Assembly: GCA_019914995.1 (NCBI GenBank)
Contig: CM034131.1
Span: 8,278,501-8,342,500 of the forward strand
Length of the DNA: 64,000 nt
Direction: 5' to 3'
DNA from: Acanthochlamys bracteata
Taxonomy: Eukaryota > Streptophyta > Magnoliopsida > Pandanales > Velloziaceae
The notes under the pieces are model-generated. The model ran no database searches, was not told the origin of the DNA, and worked only from the letters and a program-made list of their open reading frames with translations. A program made the position numbers and the translations under genes. Shown here one piece after another: positions 47,260-62,500 of the stretch. How positions within the stretch are numbered: position 1 is the stretch's first letter; each line of letters opens with the position of its first letter.

Positions 47260-50200
47260 ATGGATCTGGAATCTTGGTTTGCTGAGCAGCGTCGAGGATT
47301 CAAAGTTGAGAAGGAGGAAAACTGCCTTCCTTCACGTTCGTGGGAATCGATCTCCTCAGAGAGCGGTGACACATTGCCTACAGCATGCGGAGCGAGCAAC
47401 TCTGCTTCCACGGAATCGAATTCTCCCGCCATCTCTGTGAGTTTGAAGTGTTTGTTCTGGTTATTTTAGTTCCCTGAATCTTAGTGCGGCTCGTGATTGT
47501 GTGATTTGAGTGAGATTTGGATTACAGAGTGTGGATTTGTGGAAATATAGTGGGAAATTTTTGTGATCTCAATTGATTCCTTTTTTTTTTTGTTTGTTTA
47601 TTTTCTAAGTCACAGTTTTGTTTGTGCTACTTTGGTTCAAGCGGGATCTCAATTTCAAGTTCTGATTTTTCTGCTTCTTCTGCTTCTTCTCTTTGGCTTA
47701 TTCTCATTGTTTTCATTTTGCTGGTTTTATTCTGCAAAATGGTACTCTAATTGAGATGCAACGTTTTGGTCTCTGTATAACTAAGTCGAACTTATTTTCA
47801 TATTTGGTATTAAGCCTTTCTGTCACCTTTCAATAATAGATATGGTCTATTTCCTTCTCAGGAAGCAATTTTGGTGCGCTTGGTTGAGAATGCATTGCAA
47901 GGATCAAAGTCTGCTCTTCTGGTGGTTGAGAAGCTTTCCGCGGAATTTTGTTTGAGCCCAGCTGATCGGCATTCTGAGCTTGCTCGTAACTTGTGGAATC
48001 GATCATCAAGCAGCAATGCTTTAGGACAGCTTCTTAAATCTATTTTTCACTTTGGTTGTTTGGTTTACTATTTGCATAAATTTGTTGACTTCTATCTTCC
48101 TGCAAGTGAAAGTCTACTTCAAGACAATGTTGGTAAGCACGTCAAATCTAATACCCTTGTCAACCAGGCCTTTGCAGCAGCAGTTAGAAAAGTTCTAGAT
48201 GGATATATTTGCGCATTAGCTACTCTGTCAGCATCTGTAAGGCTGAGGCATAGTATGGGCAGTATTTGTGCATCTGGTAACATTGCTGATTCAATTGTCA
48301 GTTTTTCAGATGTTGCCCAAACAGATATCACGGTTTTGGAAGTCTTTTTGCATACCAATGAATTGAGAACACATATTCAAGCTCTTGGCTTCATATGCTT
48401 TCCTGAGGTTCCTGATCAAGATTCTTGGGTACTGTCGACTGAGGATTCTAATGCTGATAGCCATCTAAGGTTGTGCAATTTTCCTAGAGGAGCGGAGCTG
48501 CTTACTTATTTGTATGTTCATCTCCGAGTAAGCCTGATAAACTGTTGCTCTGTCTTTTCATAATTATCTAGGTTGCTTTATCTCTAGCTATAGCTAATTT
48601 ATAGCAATTTATTTTAGTAACTGTCATCTTACTTTTATGATATATCGGCAATTTTAGAAGTCTAATATCTTTCCAGCTTCTGTCGCCCTAGTTTGCATAT
48701 TGGTTTGCTAGCTGTAGCTACGCACTGCTTTAAACTGTTCAAAATTTTCCTATAATTTTCTTAGAAGCAAGAGTCAGACATGTTGCATTAGACTTAGGTG
48801 CGATGTAACTAGGTGGTTTTATCACTCACTGTGCTTTTCCTTTTAAATTTGTTCATCTAGCAACACTTGTCCTGATTGAGTCTTCTCTATCTGACAACCA
48901 AGTAGGTCTAGCATGATCACAACCAATTTCCCTACAGTTGTTTGCAGAATGTTCTCATAATGGACACGGGTAGATGGTTGGATTGCAATCATAGGTGCCA
49001 GGTTGAGGTGCACTGCCTTCCTCTGTACATAAGAAGATTGGATTAGGCAATCTAATTACAGTATGTATCAGTGTAAATACAAACATTAGTAAGATAACAT
49101 GATCACATGCAATTGTTATCTTATAAGACCACTTTTATCTAGTCTCAAACTTTAACTTAATTTTCTTCTGAAGAGCCTTGTAGTAATACCACAAAAAGTT
49201 TTCCTTATTCAAATTTCTTTAACTTCTGCCTACCTCATGTAGGTTTAATTTATGTTTTTCATTCAACTAACTACTTTCTGCAAGTCAATCAAATACTAAA
49301 ATCATGCTCTTTCCAAATAAATACGGTTTCAAATGCAAACCATAATGGAAACCCTAGAGCCTAAAATGAATGTTAACAGTTGGTTGAAGCTATCAGCTAG
49401 GTAATGTGGCTCTGATTTCCTCTTTGTAATTAGACTTAACAAACTGCATTGCTAGATTAGAGGTTCAGTATTGTTGAAGTTGAATTCTGTTTGTGCTATA
49501 TTTGGACCTTGGGTGAGGTAGCAAATTGGTTCAGGCATGATTACAAGTTTCTTTTCGCTTCCAGGATGCAGATCCAGTTCACTATGATCTTCTTAAGTTT
49601 CTTTTTGTTCGGACATGCGAGCCATACTGTGGGTTCATCAAATCATGGATATATCGTGCAAGGATAGATGATGTTTATGAGGAGTTCTTTGTTAAGGGTT
49701 CGGATGGTTGGCTCGACCTTGATGCAAATATTTCAGTTAATAGCAGCTTAGCATTTCTTAAGGTAATTTGATCTTTAGGTCTCAGATGGAAAATTTTGAA
49801 AAGAATTGTCTTTAGCAACTTATGTGTGTTTAGCATTGCATTAAAACATGTAAACATGGCTACTTTGATGCATATAGTGTTTGGGGTTAAACACGTTCTG
49901 TTTCTTAACCATATGCAATATTGAATCAGGAGCAAGATTGCATTTCAGTTCCCTCTTTCCTGGAGAATGTTCGATGCGCCCTCCTCAGAGCTGGGCAACA
50001 GCTTCAAGTTCTCTTAAAATTGCTAAATCTTTGCAATTGGAATAGTACCCACGGAGGAGCTTGTGACTTTGTTGATTTGTCTAATCTAGAGCAAATTCTT
50101 CCTAATTGGGGAGAAGCTTTCAGTAACTCGCTGCTCTATTCATTGACCTTCGATAGAGCAGAAGTAAATGAGATTATGCGGAAGAGGGAACTGATGTTCA

Positions 50201-53200
50201 TTACCTTGCTGGATAACCTTTATAATTTCTTTAAACGATTGGACTTCCAACATCAGCAGATGAACTATAACGTGAGCTTTTCCTCACCTGTGAAATTTCT
50301 TTTCTTTAGTAAATTATCTTTTTCCTTTACCTTTTCTTTTCTTTTAACATGGCTCTTGATATTTTGCTAGTTTGATTTTTAGTGTGCTTCTCTTGTAAAT
50401 AAGTTAGATATGAATTTTTATCTGTAAAAAAATTGTGGGTGATTGTTAGTTTTGGAGCTTTGCTGGATAGGTCTCTAGTGGCCTTGAACTATTTGTTCTT
50501 TTATCAGCATAGCCATGTATGAAGATCATTGTTGGTTCAGGTCACATTGTCCTTTTGTCCCCTTGAAAATGAAACTGCATGTTTTGTAGGTTATTTGGAA
50601 TTTAGATGGGCTTGTTGTATTTCCTTAATTTCTTTGTATGCTTGCACACTATCCGTGAGTGATCATAAGCTTCTCATCAAATGTACATTACGAGGGCAAG
50701 ACCCTCAAACAATCATATATACCAAAGATATTCTTCTCCTAAGTAAAGCAGAATGCTTTAGCTTTGAATTTCTTTCTGAAAGTTGATGCATCAAAATGTG
50801 ATTGGAAAGAATTTCATGCTTTGTTTTCTCGCATCGAATTTTGTAATTGCTTGTTAGGAATATGATCCCCTTGCTTGTTGCAGTCTCTTATTGCAATACC
50901 TATGGCTGTGCAACAAATAGTAGATAAAAAATTTTGTTTTTGGTGGCTAATTATTTTTTCCTTAACCTTATTTTGCTGCTACTAGACGTGGCTTCAGTAG
51001 TCCTTTATTTGAGCGGCTTGAGTTGCATTCTTATTTAATAGCTTTTTTTTTTTTGGTGTCCCTGTCTATTTCACTTTCAGGTAATCTTTCATAGCATCTT
51101 TGCTAAACCTAGAGGTGGGACGTCTCCACATTCTGTGGTTTCTGAAGGAAGCATGACTTTGCTTCCTATCTCCAACGAAAGAGCCCCTGATGTGTATGTA
51201 TTCCAAATCTATATAGCAGGTTCCTTGTTTAAAAATTCTCATGCACTACAGTAAATCCGACACCCACATGCAAGCACAGAGAAACACACTCATGCACCCA
51301 TGTGTCACCTTCAGAACTTGCACTGTCATCAGGCAGTTACCCCAATCATAGTGTTGCTATTTGATTGCAGGGATCAAAATGATGGCAATCCTTACAGCTC
51401 GAACTATGAGTCTTCATGTGATGCGGACCCTTTCAGCTCATCGGAATGCTCCTCTTTAAGTGACTCAGAAGAGAACACCACTCTGAGTGGAGTTTCTGAA
51501 TTACCTGATGCTGCATCACAGTCTATAGACTTTCTTGTGTCAATATTATGTCCTTCCAATCTTAGTAAGACATCAAAAACCTCTGCTGCGTGTGAAAAGC
51601 TTCCACAATGTTTCTCCAATGAGAATGGCGAAGGCATGTATGCTTCATCATTACCTATTGACCACCTCGATGAGAATGTGGATGTCAGCTGCCAGCCTAT
51701 GTATAGCCAGTTCGCACGAGTAGAGTCTTCTGGTTCGGATTATCTGTTTGGTAGAAGCTGGCTCTTGAGAGGACTTGAAAGGAATTATCTTGGTGTCAGT
51801 AGGCAGTATGCTGGGCCAAAAAGAAGCTCACTTGTGGAAGATGGTCCAATTAAATTTGCAGAAAGCACAAACTCTGATACCAAACAAGCATTTGTTGCAC
51901 ATGATACTGAAACAAATGCAATTCAGAAGTCTTGGCTTTTGGATGGAACACTTACAAATTCACTTTGTTCAAGTTCCTATGATTTGGTTAAGGGTCTTAG
52001 GAATTATCAATTGGGTATAAACCCATCTTTGTCAAAATCTAATTGGTTACCGACAGTGCGGCAGCTAAGAGAAGAGAAATCTTTTGAACTTGTGGGTTCC
52101 TTCTGCTGCACTTTTAACTTCTCATCAATCAATGATCCTTGCAAGGCCTACCTTGAACGCAAATATGACGCTTCTCCAGGAGAGGATTCTCTTCCTGCAA
52201 GTCCAAAAGTACCTGTAACGGGTAACCCAGATACCCTCGTCAAAGCTGATGCAACCTCATTGTTTGTTGGACATTTTTTAACAAAGGAGAACATATCATC
52301 GAAGGAAGCATCAGAAAGTGCTTCAGGTGGAGCATATTGGGAAAGGAATCTTAAATGTTCCTGTGAAGGTTTTGCCCAAAGTCCAAATAATATTTCCTAT
52401 GATTCAGTGGCATCATTTGAGATACCTGTTGATATCATCATTGACAAATGCATAACCCAAGAGATTTTGCTTCAGTATCCTTTTGATTGCACTTTCTTTG
52501 CCGTGGCATTGGTTCATGTCAATCAGTCAAAGTATTCGCTAGAAGTGCCTTTCTTTCCCTTTCTTTTTATGTAGTTTGTTTGTGTATCAATTGTCCAGTC
52601 AGGTCTTATATGCCCTCTCTCACAAGCGTGTGGTCTCACTCAAATTCCATCATTTTATACAACATATAAGAGATTCTTTGGGACAGGTTTGATGGAGCTG
52701 TACTTAACCATATTGAGTCATCTCTTTTATTTTCCTCCTGGTATTTGAGAGCTCTACGTCACCGACTACCATATTTCACTCACGTTAGTGGCAGTTACAT
52801 CTTAGTTTATGGTTCTGGACCCCCAGGTTCTTATTATGAGAAGAACTGGGTAAATAGATGCCAAACTATCAACTTGCACATGTAGCTTTTCACTACTTAA
52901 GAAGGCATGGTAGACATATTCTAGAGCTTCTTATTTGAGTTAAGAACCACAGCACACAGTGACTGGTTATCAATATATGATTTACTAACTAGATAGCATA
53001 CATTTTGTCCATGCATTTGGAAAGAACATAATGCAGCCCTCATTGAGTTTTGTTGATTTCTTAACTGCCACAGATACAATTATCTAAGTGTTTTCACTAT
53101 GAAATTGCTCGAGGAAGGATTTGACCTGCATGAACATTTTCTGGTTCTAAGGCGTTACCATTTTATGGAATCAGCAGATTGGGCAGATATGTTTGTTTCA

Positions 53201-56200
53201 GCACTTCGCAAAAAAGTACTAACTGATTACCTTATTGATGCCTATCATCCAATCTCCTTTTTACAAACTTGATTACATTATTGGTTGCATCCTTTTTCAA
53301 AAATTTGTTTTCCGTAGAAGTGGCATGTGGCAAAATTAGAGCAGCGAACAGCAGAAATTCAAGGACTTCTAGATGTGGCTTTGCAGAAATCTTCCTGCAG
53401 AAGTGATCATTATAGGGATAGATTGTTTGTGCATAAAAAAGAAGATAGTCAGCTACCCTTGGCATTATCTTTGAAAAGTATGCTTCTTTTCTGATAGTGC
53501 ATATTCTCTAGGTAAAGTTAAGTCTTAAGTGTATCCTAAATATCTGCTGACAAAACTTCTGATTTCAGGTATCACTTCCTTCGATTATATAGGATTGGGT
53601 TTCAGAGTGGAGTGGCCCGTCAGTATCATTGTGTCACCAGAAGCTTTGAAAGTGTACACTGAAATATTCAGTTTTCTCATTAAAATTAGACTGGCTGCTC
53701 TATACCTGGCAGATGCATGGCATTCTCTAAAGGTTGTCTTTGCTATCTCCCTGCCGTATTGTTTCTCTAAGCTGGCTGTTTGTATTTTCACAATAAATTT
53801 ATTTGGTGTTGATCAGAAGCATATTTCAATATCTCTTCTTGTTATTCTTGGTACAGGTATACTGATTTTTCAAATTTATGCTCTTCAATGTTTCCCTGAA
53901 TGGGTGGTAGGGTTATGTAAAGTTGCATAGATTTGTAGGAGGGCTGTTGTATCTTTCTTGAAGTATTGGGCTTGTGGTAAGTTGATAATGGTTTCCTTTT
54001 TAGAATCAGTACATGAGAGTTCTTACACATGTTTATGATGCACTGGTGTATGTAAGTTTTAACCCAATGCACAGGTTGCAGAATACATTATGCTGACTGT
54101 AAAGATGAGGTTGTTTGGAGTTTGTTTTAATCGAAGCAAAGATTATTATCATTTAGTGAATCTGAAGAAGAAAACTTTTAACTTACATGAAAACGGCGTT
54201 GTCGAGATTGATAAACTAAACTGACTATTGAGAGCCTAGGGCTGATAAGAGAAAGTTTAATTAATCTCCGTAGATACCTCAAGCTGTGTAGTTTCTATTG
54301 AAGTTAATAGGTCTTTTTGAAACCCAGGTATGCATGCATACTTGAACTATTGCTCATCTCTTTTGGCCTGAAATGTTCCTGTAACTTGATGCTTGCAATT
54401 AAATATTTCTAATACGTCTTTTCTGATGACTAGCAGAAAATGAAAGATTCTGGTGATGATGCCCAACTGCCACTCAGTCAAATGGACTTCAACCTGCTCA
54501 TAACAACTAGGTAGCCTTTCCATCTTATTATGTCATCTTAACATTTCTTGTTATTATTCCATCTGTTGAGCAAACAAAGTCAATGTTTTGTTCTCGTATT
54601 TTAATATAGAGGTTACTTCTATTTTGTATGATGGCTGTTCATCATCTTACTTATGAGTTATAATTATGTTGACTAAAATGAGAACTTTTCATCTCAAAGA
54701 CGATCATACATCATTTGTAAACCTCATGGAGTGTCAAACTTCAACACTCCTGCTGTTGTTTAGAATTTAGATGGTTTCTGCCACTCTAGTATGACGTAAA
54801 TATGATGCCTGTGCAGCTTATTCTTTCACCAGCATAATATTGTCATCTACTTTTTTTTTTCACCTGGTTCGACGTCTTGTAATTTGGAATTAGTAGAACT
54901 GGAAACAGGCATCTAACATGTAAATACAGCCACGATCGGTTAATTTTCCTTTTCCTAGATGATCTGTTGCCTTCTCTTCCGCAGTTTAGATTATCCTTAC
55001 ATCAGTAAAATAATTTTCTCCATTTAACTCTGTCATATCCTTGCCAGACAACAAATAAATCATTTTGTGTCTGCATTACAACAATATGTGCACTCACAAC
55101 TGTTACATGCGTTATGGAACCGATTTCAGTGTTCTGTTAAAAATCAGGTAACTAGATCTAACCTTACTGATCTGCTTGTTGCAGTTTCTTTTGCAGACCC
55201 TTTCATGCCATTTATATTATACATTAGCAGAATGGTAATGGAAGTCGAGTAATTTATGTAGATTTCAATTTTATGCTTTGGAGGCTTGATCTCAGTGACC
55301 AGTATATTATGATGACTTGATTTGCTTGGGTTTGTCAAGGAATGTCCATGGTCGACTTCACTATTCTGCATTTAGAGGGACCATTTCCTGGGAAAACTTG
55401 GACTAAACGTTGGCTAGTTGGCTACATATTCCGGAGCCTTGACTTGCATGATAAAATACTGAACATATTTGGTTTGTTTAACATTGCTTGTCAATGCATG
55501 CCGAAATGCCAAGTGGTAAACATGAATACTTTGCAGTCAGACATTATTCAAGTGGCTTTGCTTGTTTTCTGGTGGCACTATGAGACGAAAGAGGAGCTTG
55601 AAAGTCGGCAAAGATTAGAACATACTAAAATCATTAAATGAGGGAAACTTTCTGATTAAGAAAAAGGAAAAAGAAACTAGTGCTGAAATTATTTGAGAGG
55701 AGGAATGAGGGAAATCTGAAATAATAGCTTTCTGAAGTACGTCATGGATACATGTTTGCAGTTTTATAACTGTTGTTTAGAGCAACCAGTCCTTTGGTTA
55801 TGGTTGCAAAATCCTAATTCTTGTGTAAGTGTTTGATCTTTCATCACATGCGAGTAGCATGTCATAGTAAAAAGTTCCTTTTATTTCTACAGAAACTGGA
55901 ACTTGCACCTAACAAACTGTGCGAAACTTTCTGCATCTTTGTGGGTTTTCCCTGGAGAAGTGCTTTCTTTTGCATGGTGGTTGTTTAGCATAATTTACTC
56001 TTTTTAGTTTCAATCTTTGTAACTTTACCTCTATGATGGTCATATTGTCTGAGTACCGATATCTTCTCCATCATGATTTGTTTCCTTCATGTATCATTAG
56101 CCTGCATAATTTAATGGTAATTTCGGATTCGTTATATAGGTGAAAGACATACTGGATTTGGAATCTGTGCACATGTCATACCTTGAAGATGCTCTACATG

Positions 56201-57914
56201 TGTAAGTACATTATGTTGCTAATCTTGTTTCCGGGAGTTTACATTTATGTCATTATGTGTAGTAAACTCTGCTTCAAGTAGTTCTGTTTGTGGAGCAAAG
56301 TATTCATATTGCGACAAACCATATTTATTCACATATTTCTTATAAGACCAAAAGCTCTCAACTTGAAGAAGTTCTGCATATTTCTTTTCAGTTTTCTGCT
56401 TAGCGTCAATAGTAGTTTCCATGTCTAGTATGATATAGTTTCTCTTCTAGCTGTCATCTTATTAGTGAACTCATTTTGATATGGGATATTCTACTTTAAT
56501 AAGCCTTCAACTCTTTCTATATTTGACTTTATTTATCTGTTTACATCAGCTCTTCACAAATTGGATTGAAGAAAATAACAAAGGTTAGGTAATTAAGAGT
56601 ACCAGAATACTTGGATTCCTTCGATTTCACTTGTGGGATTTGTATACGATGACCTAGAAGGAGATTTTACCTCTGGTGATTATGTTTTTGGTAAGAGTGC
56701 TGTATGGATATAGTGTTGGACTGCTCTTAACATATAAAGTGCAGCAAGGTTGACAATCTTATATTGAATCATTGGCAGTCATGAACCTACAACTAGAAAT
56801 TAGTGCATCTGGTTGGAAGGTGATGTGGCACCAATTGAGAATTAGAAAGACGAGTACTTGGTAGTTGGTACGAGACCTCTTACATAAACTTTTATAGGAG
56901 ATTCATATGTTTGGTAAGGAAAAGTGCAAGACCCAGAAAGACTTGGACCTGTTGACCGCATAATAAGCAATTCTAGATCTGCTTATATACTGATTTGTGC
57001 TGTTCTTAAGTTGCATCCAACTTGGATACTAGTAAATGCTTCTCTTTTCTCTGCAGTTGTGTGTGAATCTTGGAATATATTGTTACACTACCATCTGGTT
57101 TCGTTTATCCTGTCCATGCACACAGTCATTGCATCCCATCTCACAAAGTTTGATTTTGGATCAATCTGTTACATCTTAGCATATTAAGTTGTCCAGACCA
57201 TGCATTCTTAAAAATTTTCTTCTTGCTCTTTTAGATGTTTTTTATCTGGGGAGACAAAACCCATAGCTGCTATCCTAACTAATGTTCTGCAAAGTGCACT
57301 GGATTTCTGCTCGTGTTTATGTTCCAGAATTGATGGCTCAGCTTCAACAGATTTTGTGTCTCAGGTGATTGTTTATTAGACACTTCTACTGCATATTGAT
57401 CCTAAGTACATCTAGTTTCTATTTGCCTCACAGGATACTTACATTCAAAACCTGTTTAGTAGGTGCAGTTTTAGCCAAAGGATCACTGATTAAATTTCAT
57501 TCAATGATGTCCTTAATCCCTGTAATACCTGAATTGCTGTTTCATATTGCATACACATTTTTTATTTTGTCATAATTTCCATCAAGGTAGTGACTGTTTT
57601 GGACAATCTAGAAGCTTTATACCACTAAAGGAAGCATGCAAGCATTTGCATGAAATTTGCTAAGAGAAGGTTTTTTTATTATTTTGACAAAAAACCAGGA
57701 GCCAGATTTGATGGACATTAAATTGTTTCTAAATCTGCAGGTGTTTAGTGTGAAAAATACTTTCCACGACAATCTCAAAGACTTGTACCGAATGTATATT
57801 AAGTGCCCCAAACATAGTGACTTCAGTCTCCCACGTTTCTGGGGCTACTTGGACTACAACGGTTACTACTCTACAGCCTTCAGCAAATGGACAGACCGTT
57901 CATGTTTGTACTAA
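47260..57914 (+). CDS. GCP6: Gamma-tubulin complex component 6
   Basis: Fourteen exons: 47260-47436, 47862-48527, 49565-49762, 49930-50271, 51081-51193, 51371-52474, 53074-53215, 53318-53477, 53569-53732, 54434-54510, 55048-55147, 56140-56201, 57235-57364 and 57741-57914. They close in phase at 1202 residues, close to Arabidopsis GCP6. The N-terminal GRIP1 part has PSRSWESISSESGD and the DADPVHYDLLKFLFVRTCEP region. A low-complexity Ser-rich insert follows, then the GRIP2 part: YNYLSVFTMKLLEEGFDLHE, RQQINHFVSALQQYVHSQLL, DLESVHMSYLEDALHVCFLS and the end SLPRFWGYLDYNGYYS. GCP6 joins the gamma-tubulin ring complex that starts microtubules. The start of exon 10 could be 54434 or 54437, a one-codon choice. 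The last introns reach about 1 kb. No defect seen. Confidence 0.93.
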
Positions 57915-59559
57915 ATGAACAAAGTTCTACCAGGAAAAATGTTGTTAAGTGCTAATGACCGTGTTGTTATGGACATTAAGCATGGGGTGCTAGTGACTCA
58001 CTTATTCTATTTGAAGTTGCAACACCATTGAAATTTTGTGAAGACTACATTGTTGTTGCTGCAGTGTAATTTTGGTGAAAGCCTGATGCAGTCTGAAGAC
58101 ATTGCTGCTAAACTTTGGAGAGGTACATTGTTTTGTTTATCTTGTATATCTTAGGCTAGTAGCTCGAATCTTTCCCTTTTTGTTTAACTAGCCCTTTGGC
58201 AGCGTCTTTAACGCTGGAAGACATACCTCATGTGAATTTCCTTATAATTCACTTTCATAGATTTTGAAGACACATTTTATTTATCACAAAATTAACCTAA
58301 AGACTATAGTATCTTATAAAATGATTTGTGCACCTTCTCATTGATGTTACTTGGGATAAGGTGAGATACCAAACCCACTAGAATGGGATTTAGATTGTAT
58401 TTTAAAAAAATAGTTAAATAAGTAGATAAAGGATGTAAAAAGTTTAGTACTAGCTGAATTTTATATAACTTTTTTGTTAAAGGAGAATGGTTTAGTTGTA
58501 TAAATTCTAAATAAAATGTTATAATTAAAGAACAAAATATAAATTAACATATTTTGAAATGAAATTTGTGGAGATTTCGGGGTGTTCGTTCGCGTACATT
58601 CCAAGCATGGGCTGCAGCTAAACAATAATAACGCGCGAGAAAAAAAAGAAAAGAACGGAATCAGAACAAAAGTTGAGAAGCCATAAACTATGAGCTTAAA
58701 TCTCTCTTCAGTTCTTGTTCTTCATAAACAAATAAATGTCTTCAATCTTTTTCCAGCTTTTAGTTTAATCCGAGATTGTTTGAGCTCTGCTTGAATCTCC
58801 GCAATGTAGTATTGCAATTCAATTAGAAATGTTTGGTTTCTGTCCTTCTGTTCTATCTTTAACTTGGTCGCTTGTAATTTCTATCGATCTAAGACCGGCA
58901 TGGACTGTACGGAGTGGACAGAGGCTTGCTTTGTTGAGATTTTACTAATTTCTAGCAATAGAAAGAGAATGTTGGTAGTTTCTCTTTTCTAGCTTCGTTA
59001 AAAATATAGGACCCAGCTGTGTGGACTGTGTTCTTAGGATCCCGTTAACTTTGGCCACTGTCCAGTAGTTTGATGTTGAGGATCTTTGGTTATGTGATAA
59101 TTGTTGCTTAATTCTTATTCTCATTTCATAGTTTGAGATGCTGCCTTGTATAGGAATGAACGATTTTCATTATGATCTTTTATCCTGTATGGTCTAAAAC
59201 CGCCTGAATTCATCTAGCAAATTGTGTAATAATTTCCTCACTAATATGTTAAGTACTACTATTTGAACTTACCTAGATCCTAATTTTTTATTGGAACCAT
59301 TGAATCTTACTTGGACATAGTGGTCTACAATTCCATGGTTCATGGATTTTTATTTTCCGAAGTACTTTTTCGGGAACATCTAGCCATTTTGCAGTATACG
59401 GATGAGTATGGTGCTATGATTCCTGAGAACTCTCTGTAAACTTAAGTTTCATCTTCAACTAAATTGTAAGGATGGTGAGTTGTCAGTCTTTCTGGTAGCA
59501 GGAAAAGGGCTAATTGAACTGCGAGAAAAAATGTGACTTTCTAAGGTGAATACATCTGA
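57915..59559. other. GCP6 3' flank and spacer to the ankyrin/RCC1 relic
   Basis: Begins with the GCP6 3' UTR. 58380-58560 is AT-rich. 58650-59500 may be the former leader and promoter of the relic gene downstream, judging by position only. No ORF of note. Confidence 0.4.
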
Positions 59560-62500
59560 GATGCAGGCACCACCACCAAGAAGTTGATGAAGCAACATGC
59601 TTTCAAGCTTCAATTAACCTAGCAAGATTTAGCAATTCAACCTTTTTCTGTTGGTGACAGGGCCGTGAGATTTGACCTGCTATCAAGCATAATGGAAGCA
59701 CCTTGTTTTAACAGATAACTCAAAACAGTGGTCATGGACAGTTTAGTATTACAATCAGGGCCTATAAAGCAGAGCCATCGTGCAAATTTTCTTCGAGCAA
59801 TCTTTTGAAGGATCTGTCTTTAATATCAAAACAAGGATTTCTGTCTGTCTGAACTTGACTCAGCTTTGTTACAGCTGAAGAAAAATGGTGGAAGTGTTCA
59901 CCAGAGGAATATTTTTGGACTGACTCCTTTGCATATTGCCTGGAGGAATCATGTTCCAATTGCAAAGAAGCTACTTGTTGCTGGTGCTGGTTCTGATGCA
60001 AGGGACGCTAGTTATTTTCTTGTATTATTTGCTCATGTTTTGGTTTGATAGTCTCTTCGAGTTTACTGAACTTCTATACTTGCCATATTCATTGATGATT
60101 TTTAGTTTAGAGTCTTCCTCCGTAATGATTTTGCAATTTAAAAATTTCATAAAAATTAATTTCCTTTTAAATACATTTGTTTGGGACATGTTATTATATC
60201 TTGTATTGTTCATGATGATCTGAAAATGGGTACCAAAAGCATCTTTAGAAGGCATCAATTTTTAAAAACTTTTAAACAATGTATAGTGTGTGGATAAATT
60301 TAAACAATGTTGAAGTTATATTATCACTAATGGATTGGAAGTGAGACTATGCAGGGAACCTTTTAGTTTGCCTTTTTGTATTTGGTCCTTGTATGGCACA
60401 TGCTGAATGGTGTAACTGAGCGTTGCATTTTAATTCATTAAATCTCTCTCAGGATGGGTAGTCTGGATGGAGTAGAGCCTTTACAGAGAACTCAATTTTG
60501 GTCTCCTTGCTGTGGCAAGTGCACTCTGGCAATTTGGTCCATCCCTTATATTAGAGGATCCTAAGTGTCGTACACCAGTTGATCTTGTCTCTGGGCCAGT
60601 TGCTCAGGTTGTCGGCAAAGAACTTGACTCAAGTGATCCGCATGTTTTTGTTCATCATCTAGTTTGTTTTTGCTGCATCCTAAGATTGGAAGCAAACTGA
60701 TTTATGCTCTGTAGTTCTCTTTTAGATAATGCATTCTTCCACTGGCTTTTGTAATTTTAACCTTTCTTAAAATTTACAGTTATTTGGAATCTGAAATGTG
60801 CAAGATGTGAATAAGATGTCCTTAATGGTCCTTTCTTTTGATCGGAAACCTTTGCTGGTTGTCGTTCATTATGAATAAAAGATATCCAGTTATAACTAAA
60901 GTCTTCAGTTGGGGAAGTGGCAGCAACTATCAGCTTGGTACTAGAAATGCTCACATACAAAAGCTTCCTGGGAAAGGCGACGCACTTCAGGACTCCCACA
61001 TTAGCAGCTTCCCTCTGTAGTTCTTGGCTATTTCCGAATGGTCTGTTTATTTGGACTTGACTTGCAGTGGTCAAGCAGCTGTTATCACCAAGAAGCTTGC
61101 CCTGGAATCATGTAGAGTCAGAGCTGTGGCAGCAGCTAAGCACCATAACTGTTCATTGCTACTGAAAGAGGGGAGGTGTTTGCTTGGGGATTGAATACAG
61201 GTTGTTAACTGGAACCCAAACCTTGTTTATTTCAGTTGTCTGCTATGAACCTTCTGTTAGTTGTTGTAATGGAAGATGAGAACAGTTAGTCGCATGTAGC
61301 CTGACTTGAGCGATGCTGCTGGTCTTTAGTAGCTAAAAGTTCTGCCTGTGATTTCATATGCAGAGGAGCAACTTGGCTTTACATCAGTTGATACGCAACC
61401 TACACCATGTTGTGTATTCCTCAAGGCAAAGACAATTGCTGCTGCTGGTGCTGCAAATAAGCATACAGCTATGATTGCTGATGTGGCGAGGTTTTCACAT
61501 GGGGCTACAACAAGGAAGGTCAACTTGGGTGTCGAACTTCTAACTCAGCTTCGAATATACCCCACGGCTTGTTGAATATCTGAAAGGAAAACATTTTTTT
61601 CGGGTGCCAGCAGGTGCAACTACAACAACAAACTAAATCTGTATTCCACTTATTACATAAATCCGTTCTCTCCATCCATTCAATTATAAATTAAATCGAA
61701 CGAAAGATTCAATTTATTTAATATTTTGTCACCACTTTAAACCAAATTAATTTGATTTACCTTTTTGCTCCTAAAGTGATCAAATGGAATCATCTCATTT
61801 TTATGCACCGTAGTATTTTTAAGTCTGTGTAAGACATGCTTGAACCACATAAGTTTATTTTTTTTTAACTTGTCCTCGATGACATATATTTGTTGCATAT
61901 ATTTTCATTTCATATTTTGTCCATTCCAGTATATCCACACATCCACTTGCATCTTAATTTTGTTATATTTATTTTATAAATATTTTGATCTTTAATAGCT
62001 CAATATTTAGTACCATATAATATTGCGTGTTGAATGACTGTTATATAAAACCGATATTTTAGTTTTAAAGGTATTTTATTATCACATAGGTAAGTTCCGT
62101 AAATAGTTCTTGGAGCTGATGGAGGGGTACTTATAGTTTGAATTTTTGGCATGTGTTCTTGACCAGTCACTTTCTTGGTCACATTTGTACACAGCCTGAA
62201 ATCTGCTTGAGTTAATGGAAAAAGAAAGAAGGAGCATCTAGGTTTGCATGCATTTTCTTAAGCTTGATTCAACTTCTGGATGAGACTGCAAGAATATATC
62301 GGTATGCACTTGAAAAATGCTGACAGCAAGTGTTTAGATGATTATCAGTAGATATCTCTTATAATCTGTCTTTCAAGCTTGGATTCTATTTTTATGTTGC
62401 ATCTGAGGCTCTGTTCCGGAGACTCTTATGGATCCTGAGCTGAATTTGTGGGAATCCTAACCTGTCAAGCCATTACTCTTGCATATGTTACACAGCCACA

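Noticed and set aside
51300-52574. A 424-residue continuous frame read as a separate gene
   Set aside because: Its middle is GCP6 exon 6; both ends are intron sequence read through splice sites.
59762-60001. Minus-strand 79-residue frame over the ankyrin relic
   Set aside because: The plus strand carries recognisable ankyrin sequence in the expected order; the antisense frame has none.
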